NCBI RefSeq assembly: GCF_025860405.1 | Contig: NZ_CP063785.1 | Coordinates: 744,001 to 808,000 of the forward strand | From: Tolypothrix sp. PCC 7712 | Lineage (GTDB): Bacteria; Cyanobacteriota; Cyanobacteriia; Cyanobacteriales; Nostocaceae | DNA length: 64,000 bases | Direction: 5' to 3' | Shown here: in pieces, positions 17,025 to 26,270 of the stretch | Layout of the letters: every line of letters starts with the position of its first letter | Position numbering within the stretch: position 1 is the stretch's first letter | Translations under genes and position numbers: made by a program | Notes under the pieces: model-generated | What the model saw: only the letters and a program-made list of their open reading frames with translations | The model's database searches: none | What the model was told of the DNA's origin: nothing

Positions 17025-17162
17025 AGGGACTTCCAGAAATTAAATTATTCAATCAGCAAGGGGGAAGATATTGAGCAAATTCTTTCTCTCCCTCTGCTCC
17101 CCTGCTTCCTCTGCTCCCTCTGCTACCCTAGCGACCGTATATTTTTTTAGTTGGAAGTCCCT
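17025..17162. repeat. Inverted-repeat element with AGGGACTTCCA ends
   Basis: The ends AGGGACTTCCA (17025-17035) and TGGAAGTCCCT (17152-17162) are exact inverted repeats 138 bp apart, and contain a CTGCTCCCCTGCTTCC-type tandem repeat. No frame is convincing, so this looks like a small non-autonomous element. Confidence 0.5.
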
Positions 17163-17221
17163 TAGCTGTGTCAGTCCACTACAATTTCAGGGTTACTTGA
17201 TTCGTGGCGAATTACAAATTA

Positions 17222-18196
17222 TCAATTCCCCTCGAATCTATTTAAGAAATCAATCTTCACCCCTAGGTTAATAATTCCCCGTCCATCACGAGATTTAATT
17301 TCTGCATTGTTCAGAGCGACAATGTAAGGACGATTATTAATTACACCGATAATCGGCCCACCTGAAGAACCACCACTAGTATCACAATCATGTAATAAAA
17401 AATTGTTTTCTTCACTAACAATACTGCAACCTTTTTCTACACTAGCTGTCCAGCCTTGACCTGCGGTGAAGAATTGATATTGTGCTTTATTATTGTTAGG
17501 GAAATCGCCAGAGTAACCAACGAAAATATATTTGTTGCGGTTTTTTGTGAGAGTTGCTGTAGGTAAAGATTTCCAACCTAAATAACCGTATTTTAATCCG
17601 ATGGGTTTATTCAGTTTTAACAGCGCCCAATCGTTGATTTGATTTTCTAATTGAGTTCCTGAGAAATCAGTGCCGTAAACTACATTTTCTACTTGGGCGA
17701 TATCTTCTTCATCAGCTACTTTGCGATTAATCACATTGGGTAAAAATGCGACTTTTGCACTTAGTTGGCGAGTTTCTGGATCGATGACGCAGTGTGCATT
17801 AGTTAATACTATATCTTCACTAATTAATGTTCCTGTGCAATGATAACCTTTACCTTCTGTAGTCAATCCTTGAACTCTACCAATAGCAGACCAAGGATAT
17901 TTGCGACTAAGTAGGGGAATTCTGTCATCCCAACCAATCACTGCTCGGCGGCGAAATTGTTTATCATCAGCTTGATCGGGTTTATCGGTTTGTTGTAAGT
18001 TGCTAGGTTGAAAAGCATTACCTTTGCCTTTAATTTGAAAATTCTTAGCATCTTGCAAGGATGTATATTTTGGTGCTTTTTCTGTTGATGTAGCAGTTTG
18101 CGCGTTGGCGTTCCACCAAGTATTTAAGGTAATTCCGCCGAGACAAGCTGCAATAAATAATGCGATCGCCTTTTTGTTAATGATTGTGCTTTTCAT
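17222..18196 (-). CDS. Secreted trypsin-like serine protease
   Basis: A 324-residue protein with a signal peptide (hydrophobic 9-25, likely cleavage near ANAQTA) and an S1-type protease domain from about 85. The catalytic triad is visible: His135 in VLTNAHCVID, Asp189 in NDWALLKL and Ser278 in SGGSSGGPII. Cysteines 120 and 136 flank the His loop, and 257 and 271 lie near the Ser loop, consistent with disulfides outside the cytoplasm. It resembles the V8/glutamyl endopeptidase branch, though specificity is not readable. It lies 164 bases downstream of a TPR-CHAT protease gene on the same strand, so the two may be coexpressed; a repeat block lies between them. Confidence 0.88.
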   Translation of the reverse strand: MKSTIINKKAIALFIAACLGGITLNTWWNANAQTATSTEKAPKYTSLQDAKNFQIKGKGNAFQPSNLQQTDKPDQADDKQFRRRAVIGWDDRIPLLSRKYPWSAIGRVQGLTTEGKGYHCTGTLISEDIVLTNAHCVIDPETRQLSAKVAFLPNVINRKVADEEDIAQVENVVYGTDFSGTQLENQINDWALLKLNKPIGLKYGYLGWKSLPTATLTKNRNKYIFVGYSGDFPNNNKAQYQFFTAGQGWTASVEKGCSIVSEENNFLLHDCDTSGGSSGGPIIGVINNRPYIVALNNAEIKSRDGRGIINLGVKIDFLNRFEGN

Positions 18197-18222
18197 AGTT
18201 GTTGGTGTAGTTTGTTATTTGG

Positions 18223-18290
18223 TAATGAGTAATGAGTAATGAGTAATGAGTAATGAGTAATGAGTAATGAGTAATGAGTAATGAGTAATG
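18223..18290. repeat. Heptamer tandem repeat (TAATGAG, about 9.7 copies)
   Basis: A near-perfect run of a 7-bp unit, followed at 18298-18355 by CTGCTTCCT-type 9-bp iterations. It lies between the CHAT gene and the protease gene. Confidence 0.8.
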
Positions 18291-18360
18291 GCTATTCTCC
18301 CCTGCACCCCTGCTTCCTCTGCTTCCTCTGCTTCCTCTGCACCCCTGCTTCCCCAATCCC

Positions 18361-21354
18361 CTAACGCCATTCCCCCTGCAACGTAAACGCCGCCCATTCA
18401 TAGGGACTTCTCCCCTCTTGCCATAACTTTAGCTGTGCTGCACGTAACGCCTCTGCAGGCTTTTTCCCTTGCTGCAACATCTGTTTATAAAACTCCTGCA
18501 TTAATGTTGACGTACCTTGATCGCTAACTTGCCATAGGGAGACTGCAACCCGCGCCGCACCTGCATACATCAAGCCGCGTGTCAAGCCTACCAATCCCTC
18601 ACCGGTGATATTTTTACCCAATCCGGTTTCGCAAGCACTCAAAACAATTAACTCTGCGGGATAATCTTGGTTAAACAAATCTGCTAACCGCAAATGTCCG
18701 CGAATATTATTACCTTTTTGATCAACTAAAGACAGTACAATTCCCGATAACTCTGGTTGGTCTTGATTGACAAAGCCGTGAGTAGCAAAATGTAAAATGC
18801 GGAATTGATTTAAAGCGCTGTTAGTTGCCCAATTGTAATTAGCATCAAAATCTAAAGCTTGCGCTTTACTTTCGGCTGGTATCAGTTTTAAAATTTCTTG
18901 AGCTTCTATAGCTGTGTTAGTTAACCTAGCCCAACCCTTACGCTTGAGACTTCTGGCGGAACGTTCTAAGGCGGAACGTTCGAGTTCTAATTCTAAACTT
19001 GATTGCGATTTGTCTGATTTAGTTGATTTTGTTGATGTTGCTGTGACTCGCTGATCGTTAGTGCTGTATACTGGGTCAGCGAGGACAGCTAAAGCTTTCG
19101 GCGCAGGCTTGCGGTTGGCGAGTTGTTGACGTTGAAAGGCTATGGTAGATGCAGAAGGTAGACTAACAATTTCGTGGTTGGCTAATAGCGGTTGATAATT
19201 CCAATTTTGTGGTTTAACTGGCGAACAAACACGAATACCACGAGCATGAGAACATTCAACTTCCTTTGGTTTTTCTGGTTCGGCTTTGGGTGGTGTGGAA
19301 CTCTGTGGAGAATTTAAATCAACTAACGCTGTAAACGGAATATATTGCAAAGCACCATCAGCAACAATGACTAAGCGTTTTTTACCGAGTTGATCTTTTG
19401 CGGGTGAGAGAATTAAGTGACTGAGTTCTTGAGCAGCGACATTAATCTGCGGCGTTTTAAGATTAGCGCAAGGATTTTCTTGATCAGTTGCAGAAGGCGG
19501 TTTAGAACTATTTTGACTAATTAAACAAAATAAATTGATGGCGCTTTTTTCTATATCTTGTCTTTTGGGAAGTTCGTAAGTATCGAGAGAATTAGGACTT
19601 ACCACCCACAAAAAGCTGCGTTCTGCTCCTAAAGAATATTGTAAAAGTAAAGTGTCTTTATCTAGTTGTTGTTGAATTTGCGGTAATTTGAGAATATCTT
19701 TTTCTGGGTCTAAGTTTTGTAATTGGGCATAAGCTGGGCTAGAAGCACGAATTTTTGCTTGGATTTCTTGGTATTGGTTGAGAAGATTTTCTATTTCGGT
19801 AGTGAGTTTTGCAATTGCGGTTTTGGTGATGGGATCGTTTTTATTGGCTGAATTTTGTAAATTGAACCGCAGGGTATCTTTAGCATCAATTTGCTGACGT
19901 AAATCTTGTTCTTGTGCTACTAGTTCGGGATTTGTGCCTTTTTTGATTTTGGAATTGGCTTCGTTTAATAATTCGATGAGGCTGCGGGCGCGGGAGCGTT
20001 CGCTGTAGTGTAGGGCTAATGCAGCGTATCCTTGGGATGGGTCTTGTTTGTGCAGTTCCATCAGCAAGTCGATGTAGAATTTGTAAACATCCTGCTGGGT
20101 GGCGAAGTAAGAACTGCGAAGGTCTTTGCTGTCAATTTTGGTGCGTAATTCTTCGATAATTTTGATAGCCGCTTCTACGTTAGTGCGAGATGCTTGAAGA
20201 TTTCCGCGACTCCGTTCTAGGTAGGCGAGGTTGTAAAGGGTAGTAGCTTCCCCACCTCTGTCGCCCACCGCCCGCCTCAGTGGGAGTGCATTGTTGTAAT
20301 ATTCCAATGCTTTCTGCTTTTCCCCTAAAGCGGAGTAAACATAGCCGATATTATTCAGGGTATTAGCTTCCCCATCCTTGTCGCCCACCACCCGCAAGAG
20401 TGGGAGTGCATTGTTGAAATATTCCAATGCTTTCTGCTTTTCCCCTAAGTTGGAGTAAACTAGCCCAATATTATTGAGGGTAGTAGCTTCGACTGCTTTG
20501 TTACCCACCGCCCGCCACAGTGAGAGTGCATTGTTGAAATATTCTAAAGCCTTCTGATTTTCCCCTAAATCGGAGTAAACTAGCCCAATATTATTGAGGG
20601 TAGAAGCTTCCCCACCCTTGTCGCCCACCACCCGCCTTAGTGGGAGTGCATTGTTGTAATATTCCAATGCTTTCTGCTTTTCCCCTAAATCGGAGTAAAC
20701 TAGCCCAATATTATTGAGGATATTAGCTTCCCCACGCTTATCGCTCACCGCCTGACTGAGTGGGAGTGCATTGTTGTAATATTCCAATGCTTTCTGCTTT
20801 TCCCCTAAATCGGAGTAAACTAGCCCAATATTATTGAGGATAGTAGCTTCCCCACGCTTATCTCCCACCGCCCGCCACAGTGGGAGTGCATTGTTGTAAT
20901 ATTCCAAAGCCTTCTGCTTTTCCCCTAAATCGTCGTAAACAGAGCCGATATTATTCAGGGTAGTAGCTTCCCAACCCTTGTCGCCCACCGCCTGACTGAG
21001 TGGGAGTGCATTGTTGTAATATTCCAAAGCCTTCTGCTTTTCCCCTAAATCGTCGTAAACTTTGCCAATACCAAGAAGTGCAACAGCTTCCCCTTCTTTA
21101 TTCCCTACTTTCTGCCACAATATGAGTGCTTCTTGCAATTTTTCTATTGCTTGTTGCAATGATTCGGCTGTACCTTGTTTGTAAAGCGCCGTCCCTTCTT
21201 CAGTTGCTTTCATCGCTGCGGCGCGGGTTGCATCTTGCTGTGTTGTGGTTGACTGCTGGGCAATTTGCGTCTGTTGAAATGTAGCGTTTGCTCCCACTGA
21301 CTCAGATAATAAAACTACACTCAGCAAGCAGGTTAAGGTGTAAAGCTTCAACAT
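18361..21354 (-). CDS. Exported TPR-CHAT protease, shorter paralogue
   Basis: This 997-residue protein (from the ATG at 21352-21354) has a signal peptide (LKLYTLTCLLSVVLLSES), a helical lead, seven 40-residue TPR units (type 'YxDLGEKQKALEYYNNALPL') at about residues 80-370, a coiled middle region and a C-terminal CHAT domain. The CHAT dyad is visible: His859 in HFATHG and Cys908 in LSACETG. CHAT domains are caspase-like cysteine peptidases. A longer frame reaches 21417, but the start used here matches the paralogue at 22136-25435. The TPR units are nearly identical to one another in DNA, a sign of recent unit turnover. The protease at 17222 is downstream on the same strand. Confidence 0.85.
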   Translation of the reverse strand: MLKLYTLTCLLSVVLLSESVGANATFQQTQIAQQSTTTQQDATRAAAMKATEEGTALYKQGTAESLQQAIEKLQEALILWQKVGNKEGEAVALLGIGKVYDDLGEKQKALEYYNNALPLSQAVGDKGWEATTLNNIGSVYDDLGEKQKALEYYNNALPLWRAVGDKRGEATILNNIGLVYSDLGEKQKALEYYNNALPLSQAVSDKRGEANILNNIGLVYSDLGEKQKALEYYNNALPLRRVVGDKGGEASTLNNIGLVYSDLGENQKALEYFNNALSLWRAVGNKAVEATTLNNIGLVYSNLGEKQKALEYFNNALPLLRVVGDKDGEANTLNNIGYVYSALGEKQKALEYYNNALPLRRAVGDRGGEATTLYNLAYLERSRGNLQASRTNVEAAIKIIEELRTKIDSKDLRSSYFATQQDVYKFYIDLLMELHKQDPSQGYAALALHYSERSRARSLIELLNEANSKIKKGTNPELVAQEQDLRQQIDAKDTLRFNLQNSANKNDPITKTAIAKLTTEIENLLNQYQEIQAKIRASSPAYAQLQNLDPEKDILKLPQIQQQLDKDTLLLQYSLGAERSFLWVVSPNSLDTYELPKRQDIEKSAINLFCLISQNSSKPPSATDQENPCANLKTPQINVAAQELSHLILSPAKDQLGKKRLVIVADGALQYIPFTALVDLNSPQSSTPPKAEPEKPKEVECSHARGIRVCSPVKPQNWNYQPLLANHEIVSLPSASTIAFQRQQLANRKPAPKALAVLADPVYSTNDQRVTATSTKSTKSDKSQSSLELELERSALERSARSLKRKGWARLTNTAIEAQEILKLIPAESKAQALDFDANYNWATNSALNQFRILHFATHGFVNQDQPELSGIVLSLVDQKGNNIRGHLRLADLFNQDYPAELIVLSACETGLGKNITGEGLVGLTRGLMYAGAARVAVSLWQVSDQGTSTLMQEFYKQMLQQGKKPAEALRAAQLKLWQEGRSPYEWAAFTLQGEWR

Positions 21355-21577
21355 AGTTCGTAGTTCGTAATTCGTAATTAAGAGGTATGAGAAGTTAGCC
21401 AGGCGTTTGGGTATCAATCTGTCTCTGGATTGCGGATAATGGGGATTATTAAGTTATTTTCAGAATATATACTGAGCTAGATGGGATTTAGTTTAAAGCT
21501 TGGATTAACATTGGCTGAGGCTGGTTTCAGTTTTGGCAACAAAATTTTTGATAATTTGTCTGTTCATGGGGGTTTTT

Positions 21578-21613
21578 CCTCGCTTCTCTTATATTTATTT
21601 CTGAAAAGCGAGG
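21578..21613 (-). promoter_or_regulatory. Conserved hairpin in the upstream region of the TPR-CHAT gene
   Basis: CCTCGCTT (21578-21585) pairs with AAGCGAGG (21606-21613). The hairpin and about 300 surrounding bases are repeated upstream of the second CHAT gene at about 25439-25738, with one stem mismatch there. It may be a leader or operator for both. Confidence 0.45.
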
Positions 21614-21691
21614 ACTTATGCAGTTTTCGCGTTTTGATGCCACGTACAACGTAAGTCTTTGGAGTTCTCTCTCTTTGCACGATAAACTTTC

Positions 21692-21768
21692 GATCCCCCC
21701 TAACCCCCCTTGAAAAAAGGGGGGAAAAGAATCAAAGTCCCCCTTTTTAAGGGGGATTTAGGGGGATC
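21692..21768. repeat. Inverted-repeat element GATCCCCC ... GGGGGATC
   Basis: Ends GATCCCCCCTAACCCCC and GGGGGATTTAGGGGGATC are complementary, and the inside pairs as well (AAAAAGGGGGG and CCCCCTTTTT). This is a common small dispersed type in cyanobacteria. Confidence 0.6.
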
Positions 21769-21811
21769 AAATATCTTATAGCAACAAAGCCTTTCACGTT
21801 AAGTTGACACC

Positions 21812-22022
21812 AATTGGCATTGTTAGCCCATACAATCGCAATGTCAGCCGATACATTGGCATTGTTAGCCCATACAATCACAATGTCAGTCGATGCAATA
21901 GCATTGTCAGCCCGTACATTGGCAATGTTACCCGATACATTGGCATTGTTACCCGATACAACTCAATTGCTATTCGATGCATTAATATAACAAGCCGATG
22001 CAATAGCTCAAGTTTGCCATAG
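21812..22022 (+). repeat. 21-bp degenerate tandem repeat, about 10 units
   Basis: Units of the type CATTGGCATTGTTAGCCCAT alternate with CAATCGCAATGTCAGCCGAT. They start next to an inner-element terminus (TTAAGTTGACACC, 21799-21811). The last part recurs at 26125-26230, downstream of nothing but beside the duplicated CHAT flank. The open frame through it (7-residue repeats) is not a credible gene. Confidence 0.65.
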
Positions 22023-22047
22023 TGCGATAGTGCGATCGCATCGCCTT

Positions 22048-22127
22048 ATACCAATTTGAAAAAAGCAGGCGACAGATTGTAGGGGCAAGGCACTGCCTTG
22101 ACCTCTAAAATATATTGATGTGTCGCT
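22048..22127 (+). repeat. Outer inverted-repeat element, empty site
   Basis: It starts ATACCAATTTGAAAAAAG and continues GGGGCAAGGCACTGCCTTGA without the inner element. Its right end is lost after ATGTGTCGC, close to the CHAT gene's stop. It gives the empty-site sequence for the nested copies. Confidence 0.65.
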
Positions 22128-22135
22128 TTTCCCCC

Positions 22136-25100
22136 TTATCTCCATTCCCCCTGTACTGTAAAAGCTGCCCATTCATAAGGACTACGCCCGTCTTGCCATA
22201 ACTTCGTTTGCGCTGCACGCATGGCGGAGGCTGGGGTTTTATTTTGCTGTAACATCTGTTTGTAAAATTCCTGCATTAATATTGATGTACCTTCATCGCT
22301 CACTTGCCATAGGGAAACTGCAACCCGTGCTGCACCTGCATACATCAAGCCACGTGTCAAGCCAATTAAACCCTCACCGTTGACATTCTTACCCAATCCG
22401 GTTTCGCAAGCACTTAAGACAATTAACTCTGCGGGATAATCTTGGTTAAATAAATCTGCCAAACGCAAATAGCCGCTAATAGGAGTGCCTTTTTGATCAA
22501 ATAATGACAGTACAATACCGGATAACTGTGGCTGGTCTTGATTGACAAAGCCGTGAGTAGCAAAATGGAGAATGCGGAATTGATTTAAAGCTTTGCTGGT
22601 TGCTTGGTTGTAATTAGCATCAAAATTTAAAGCCTCTAAGCGGCTGGATGCTGGTAATAGTTTTAAAATTTCTTTGGCTTCGGTTGCGGTGTTTACTAGC
22701 CTATCCCAACCACTGCGTTTAAGGCTTCTGGCGGAACGTTCTAGGGCAGAACGTTCGAGTTCTAAATTTGAACCGACTGAGGTGTTTTCTGTTTTACCTG
22801 TGACTCGTTCATCAGTAGCGCTATATACTGGATCTGCAAGGATAGCTAAAGCTTTCGGTGCAGGTTTGCGGTTGGCGAGTTGTTGGCGTTGAAATGCAAT
22901 GGTTGAGGCTGAGGGTAAATTGACGATTTCATGGTTTACCATCAGTGGTTGATATTTAGTAGCGCTTAAATCAGGTAACGCTGCAAAAGGAAGAGTTTGC
23001 AATGCACCATCAGCAACGATTACCAAACGCTTTCCTGGTAATTTATCGGCAACAGGTGCGAGGATAATTTGACTAAGTTTTTTGGAACTAGCAATAGTAG
23101 CTTCACTAACTATTGGTGATTTTAAATCTTGAATTAATTGTTGGGTAAGTTTTTCTATTTCTTGGCGTGGGGGGAGTGTGTAAACTTGCATTGATGTGGG
23201 AGTAACAGCCCATAAATAACTACGTTCTTCTCCCAAGGAATATTGCAACAGTAGAGTATCTTTATCGAGTTGTTGTTGAATTTGAGGCAATTTAAGAATG
23301 TTCTTTTCGGGGTCTATGTTACTCAATTGTGCGTATACTGGGCTAGTAGCACGAATTTTTGCTTGCAGTTCTTGATATTGAGTCAGAAGATTGCTGATTT
23401 CTTTGCTCAGTCTTTGAAGAGCTGCTTTAGTAACAAGGTCGTTTTTATTAGCTGATGTTTGTAAATTTTGCCGCAGTGTATCTTTAGCATCAATTTTCTG
23501 TCTTAAATCGCGTTCTTGTTGAATTAATTCAGGATTCGCACCTTTCAAAATTTTGGCATTTGCTTCATTCAACAGCTCAATGAGACTTCTAGCACGGGAG
23601 CGTTCGCTATAGTGCAGGGCTAAAGCATCGTATGCTTTTGATGGGTCTTTTTTGTGCAGTTCCATTAGCAGGTCAATGTAGAATTTATAAACACCCTGCT
23701 GTGTAGCAAAGTAGGAACTGCGGAGTTCTTTACTGTTAATTTTGGTGCGTAATTCTTCAATAATTTTAATCGCAGCTTCTATATTAGTGCGGGCTGCTTG
23801 CAAGTTGCCGCGACTTTGTTCTAAAAGAGCAATGTTACTCAGAGAAGTAGCTTCCCCTTCTCTATTGCTTACGGCACGATATAACAGTAAGGCATTGTTG
23901 TAAAATTCCCAGCCTTTTTGCTTTTCTCCTAAACCATCGTAAACTAGCCCGATATTATTGAGGGTAGTAGCTTCTCCTGCCTTGTCACCTACCGCACGCC
24001 GCAATGGCAGTGCATTGTTGTAATATTCTAAAGCTTTCTGCTTGTTCCCTAATGCATCGTAAACTGTGCCGATATTAGTGAGGGTAGTAGCTTCTCCTGC
24101 CTTGTCACCCACCTCACGCCGCAGCAGGAGTGCATTGTTGTAATATTCTAAGGCTTTCTGTTTTTCCCCTAATGCGTCGTAAACTACACCGATATTATTG
24201 AGGGTATTAGCAACGCCTGTCTTATCACCCACCGCACGCCGCAGTAGGAGTGCATTGTTGTAATATTCTAGGGCTTTCTGTTTCTCCCCTAATGCGTCGT
24301 AAATTCCCCCTAGATTATTTAAGCTAGTAGCTTCCCTGGCTTTGTCACCTACCGCACGCAATAGTGGGAGTGCATTGTTGTAAAGTTCCAAGGCTTTCTG
24401 CTTTTCCCCTAATGCATCGTAAACAGCACCAATATTATTGAGGGTAATAGCTTCACCAGTTCTGTTACCCACCCCACGATACAGTGGAAGTGCATGATTG
24501 TAATATTCCAAAGCCTTCTGCTTTTCTCCTAAAATATCGTAAACTCGCCCGATATTATTCAGAGTTATAGCTTCGCCTGTTTTGTCACCCACCGTACGCC
24601 GCAGTGGAAGTACATTGTTAAAATATGCCAGTGCTTTCTGCTTTTCCCCTAAATCTGAATAAATTAATCCGATATTATTCAAAGTAGTAGCTTCCCCGCG
24701 CTTTTCGCCCACCACACGCATTAAAGGGAGTGCATTGTTGTAATATTCCAATGCTTTCTGCTTTTCTCCTAAAGCAGAGTAAACCAGCCCGATATTATTA
24801 AGCGCAGTAGCTTCCCTCGCCTTATCACCTATCGCACGTATTAGTAGAAGTGCATTGTTGTAAAATTCTAGGGCTTTGGGCTTTTCTCCTAAAGCAGAGT
24901 AAACTCCCGCGATATTATTGAGGGTGGTAGCAATACCTAACTTGTCGCCCACCGCACGCCTTAATGGAAGTGCATTGTGGAAATATTCTAATGCTTTGCG
25001 CTTTTCTCCTAAATCGGAGTAAACCAGCCCAATGTTATTAAGGGTAGTAGCTTCCCCACCCTTATCACCTATCACACGTAGTAGTGGGAGTGCATTGCTG

Positions 25101-25435
25101 TAATATTCCAATGCTTTGGGCTTTTCCCCTAAATCATCATAAATTCTGCCAATACCCAAGAATGTAATAGCTTCAAATTGTTTATCCCCTACTTTGCGCC
25201 ACAACAAAAGCGCTTCTTGCCATTTTTCTATTGCCTGTCGTAGTGATTCTGCTGTACCTTGTTTATAAAGTTGTGTGCCTTCATTCAAGGCTGTTTGTGC
25301 TGCGGTGCGGGTTGCATCTTTTGTTGTGGTTGGCTGTTGGGCAATTTGCGTTTGTTGAACTGTGGCGTTTGCCCCCACTGACTCGGATAATAAAGCTAGA
25401 CTCAGCAAGCAGGTGAAAGTATAAAGCTTCAACAT
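22136..25435 (-). CDS. Exported TPR-CHAT protease, longer paralogue
   Basis: This 1099-residue protein has the same plan as the neighbour at 18361-21354: a signal peptide (LKLYTFTCLLSLALLSES), eleven 40-residue TPR units instead of seven, a coiled helical middle and a C-terminal CHAT domain with His961 (HFATHG) and Cys1010 (LSACETG). The two proteins are near-identical at the N-terminus and strongly similar in the CHAT domain, but the region before the CHAT domain differs: the shorter protein has an extra Cys-containing insert. The ATG at 25433-25435 opens the signal peptide directly. Both genes and their flanks arose by a segmental duplication. The export signal implies a periplasmic or outer location, unusual for a CHAT effector. 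Confidence 0.85.
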   Translation of the reverse strand: MLKLYTFTCLLSLALLSESVGANATVQQTQIAQQPTTTKDATRTAAQTALNEGTQLYKQGTAESLRQAIEKWQEALLLWRKVGDKQFEAITFLGIGRIYDDLGEKPKALEYYSNALPLLRVIGDKGGEATTLNNIGLVYSDLGEKRKALEYFHNALPLRRAVGDKLGIATTLNNIAGVYSALGEKPKALEFYNNALLLIRAIGDKAREATALNNIGLVYSALGEKQKALEYYNNALPLMRVVGEKRGEATTLNNIGLIYSDLGEKQKALAYFNNVLPLRRTVGDKTGEAITLNNIGRVYDILGEKQKALEYYNHALPLYRGVGNRTGEAITLNNIGAVYDALGEKQKALELYNNALPLLRAVGDKAREATSLNNLGGIYDALGEKQKALEYYNNALLLRRAVGDKTGVANTLNNIGVVYDALGEKQKALEYYNNALLLRREVGDKAGEATTLTNIGTVYDALGNKQKALEYYNNALPLRRAVGDKAGEATTLNNIGLVYDGLGEKQKGWEFYNNALLLYRAVSNREGEATSLSNIALLEQSRGNLQAARTNIEAAIKIIEELRTKINSKELRSSYFATQQGVYKFYIDLLMELHKKDPSKAYDALALHYSERSRARSLIELLNEANAKILKGANPELIQQERDLRQKIDAKDTLRQNLQTSANKNDLVTKAALQRLSKEISNLLTQYQELQAKIRATSPVYAQLSNIDPEKNILKLPQIQQQLDKDTLLLQYSLGEERSYLWAVTPTSMQVYTLPPRQEIEKLTQQLIQDLKSPIVSEATIASSKKLSQIILAPVADKLPGKRLVIVADGALQTLPFAALPDLSATKYQPLMVNHEIVNLPSASTIAFQRQQLANRKPAPKALAILADPVYSATDERVTGKTENTSVGSNLELERSALERSARSLKRSGWDRLVNTATEAKEILKLLPASSRLEALNFDANYNQATSKALNQFRILHFATHGFVNQDQPQLSGIVLSLFDQKGTPISGYLRLADLFNQDYPAELIVLSACETGLGKNVNGEGLIGLTRGLMYAGAARVAVSLWQVSDEGTSILMQEFYKQMLQQNKTPASAMRAAQTKLWQDGRSPYEWAAFTVQGEWR

Positions 25436-25438
25436 AAT

Positions 25439-25738
25439 TCGTAGTTCGTAATTCGTAATTCGTAATTAAGAGGTATGAGAATTTATCCAGGCGTTTGAGT
25501 ATTAATCTGTTGCTGGATTGAGGATAATGGGGATTATTAAGTTATTTTCAGTATCTACTGAGCTAGATGGGATTTAGTTTAAAGCTTGCATGAATATTGG
25601 CTGAGGCTGGTTTCAGTTTTGGCAACAAAATTTGAATAATTTGTCTGTTCATGGGGGTTCTTCCTCGGTTCCCTTATATTTATTTCTGAAAAGCGAGGAC
25701 TTATGCAGTTTTCGCGTTTTGATGCCACATACAGCGTA
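25439..25738 (-). repeat. Duplicated upstream region of the TPR-CHAT genes
   Basis: This region matches 21358-21652 nearly base for base, including AAGAGGTATGAGAA, ATGGGATTTAGTTTAAAGCT, the CCTCG...CGAGG hairpin and GCAGTTTTCGCGTTTTGATG. It probably carries the shared promoter. Confidence 0.7.
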
Positions 25739-25764
25739 TTTTGCGTGAATTATGTATGCGGGTA

Positions 25765-25926
25765 GGGGTAAGGCGTTGTATAAATACCTTGCGCCCTCAT
25801 CCCCTAACCCCTTCTCCCGCAGGAGAAGGGGAATTAAATCTCTGGCTCCCTTCTCCCTGTGGGAGAGGGGCTGGGGGTGAGGGCGAAAACCTAGCTACAA
25901 AGCGGGTTTCACTTTAAGTTGACACC
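25765..25926 (-). repeat. Inner inverted-repeat element, inverted solo copy
   Basis: The complement of the CCCTCACCCCCAGCCCCTCT element lies here with its AAGTTGACACC end at 25917-25927. It is not inside an outer element, so the inner unit can stand alone. Confidence 0.6.
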
Positions 25927-25966
25927 ACTGGGCATTGCCTTGCCCCTACAATCGTAAGTAACCACG

Positions 25967-26071
25967 CAAAATTAATTACAGTCATTGCGAGCGTAGCGAA
26001 GCAATCTCAACCCTTGCGATTGCTTCATTCCGCTCCGCTCCATTCGCAATGACATTTTGTAATTAATTTTG
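25967..26071. repeat. Hairpin element with two nested inverted repeats
   Basis: GTCATTGCGA (25981-25990) pairs with TCGCAATGAC (26044-26053), and outside it AAAATTAATTACA (25968-25980) pairs with TGTAATTAATTTT (26058-26070). The GTCATTGCGAGCGTAGCGAA core is a widespread small repeat. Confidence 0.6.
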
Positions 26072-26124
26072 TTTAACTACTTATTGTCAGGTGATAGGAT
26101 GCATTGTTTATGGATGCGTAGACA

Positions 26125-26230
26125 TCGCATTGTTACCCGATGCAACTCAATTGCTATTCGATGCATTAACATAACAAGCCGATGCAATAGCTCAAGTTTG
26201 CCATAGTGCGATGATGCGATGATGCGATCG
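26125..26230 (+). repeat. Second copy of the tail of the 21-bp repeat
   Basis: CATTGTTACCCGATGCAACT and the following sequence to GCCATAGTGCGA match 21940-22026. It shows that the flank downstream of one CHAT gene lies upstream of the other. Confidence 0.6.
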
Positions 26231-26270
26231 CAAATTGCTGCTAGGGACAAGCACTGGTAATAATAAACTC

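Noticed and set aside
21804..22022. Open frame over the 21-bp repeats as a gene
   Set aside because: The encoded 7-residue repeats are low complexity, the frame starts inside an inverted-repeat end, and the repeat tail recurs elsewhere without a frame.
22136..25435. Frameshift or break in the longer TPR-CHAT gene
   Set aside because: The frame is open from signal peptide to CHAT end; the odd length compared with its neighbour comes from extra 40-residue units.
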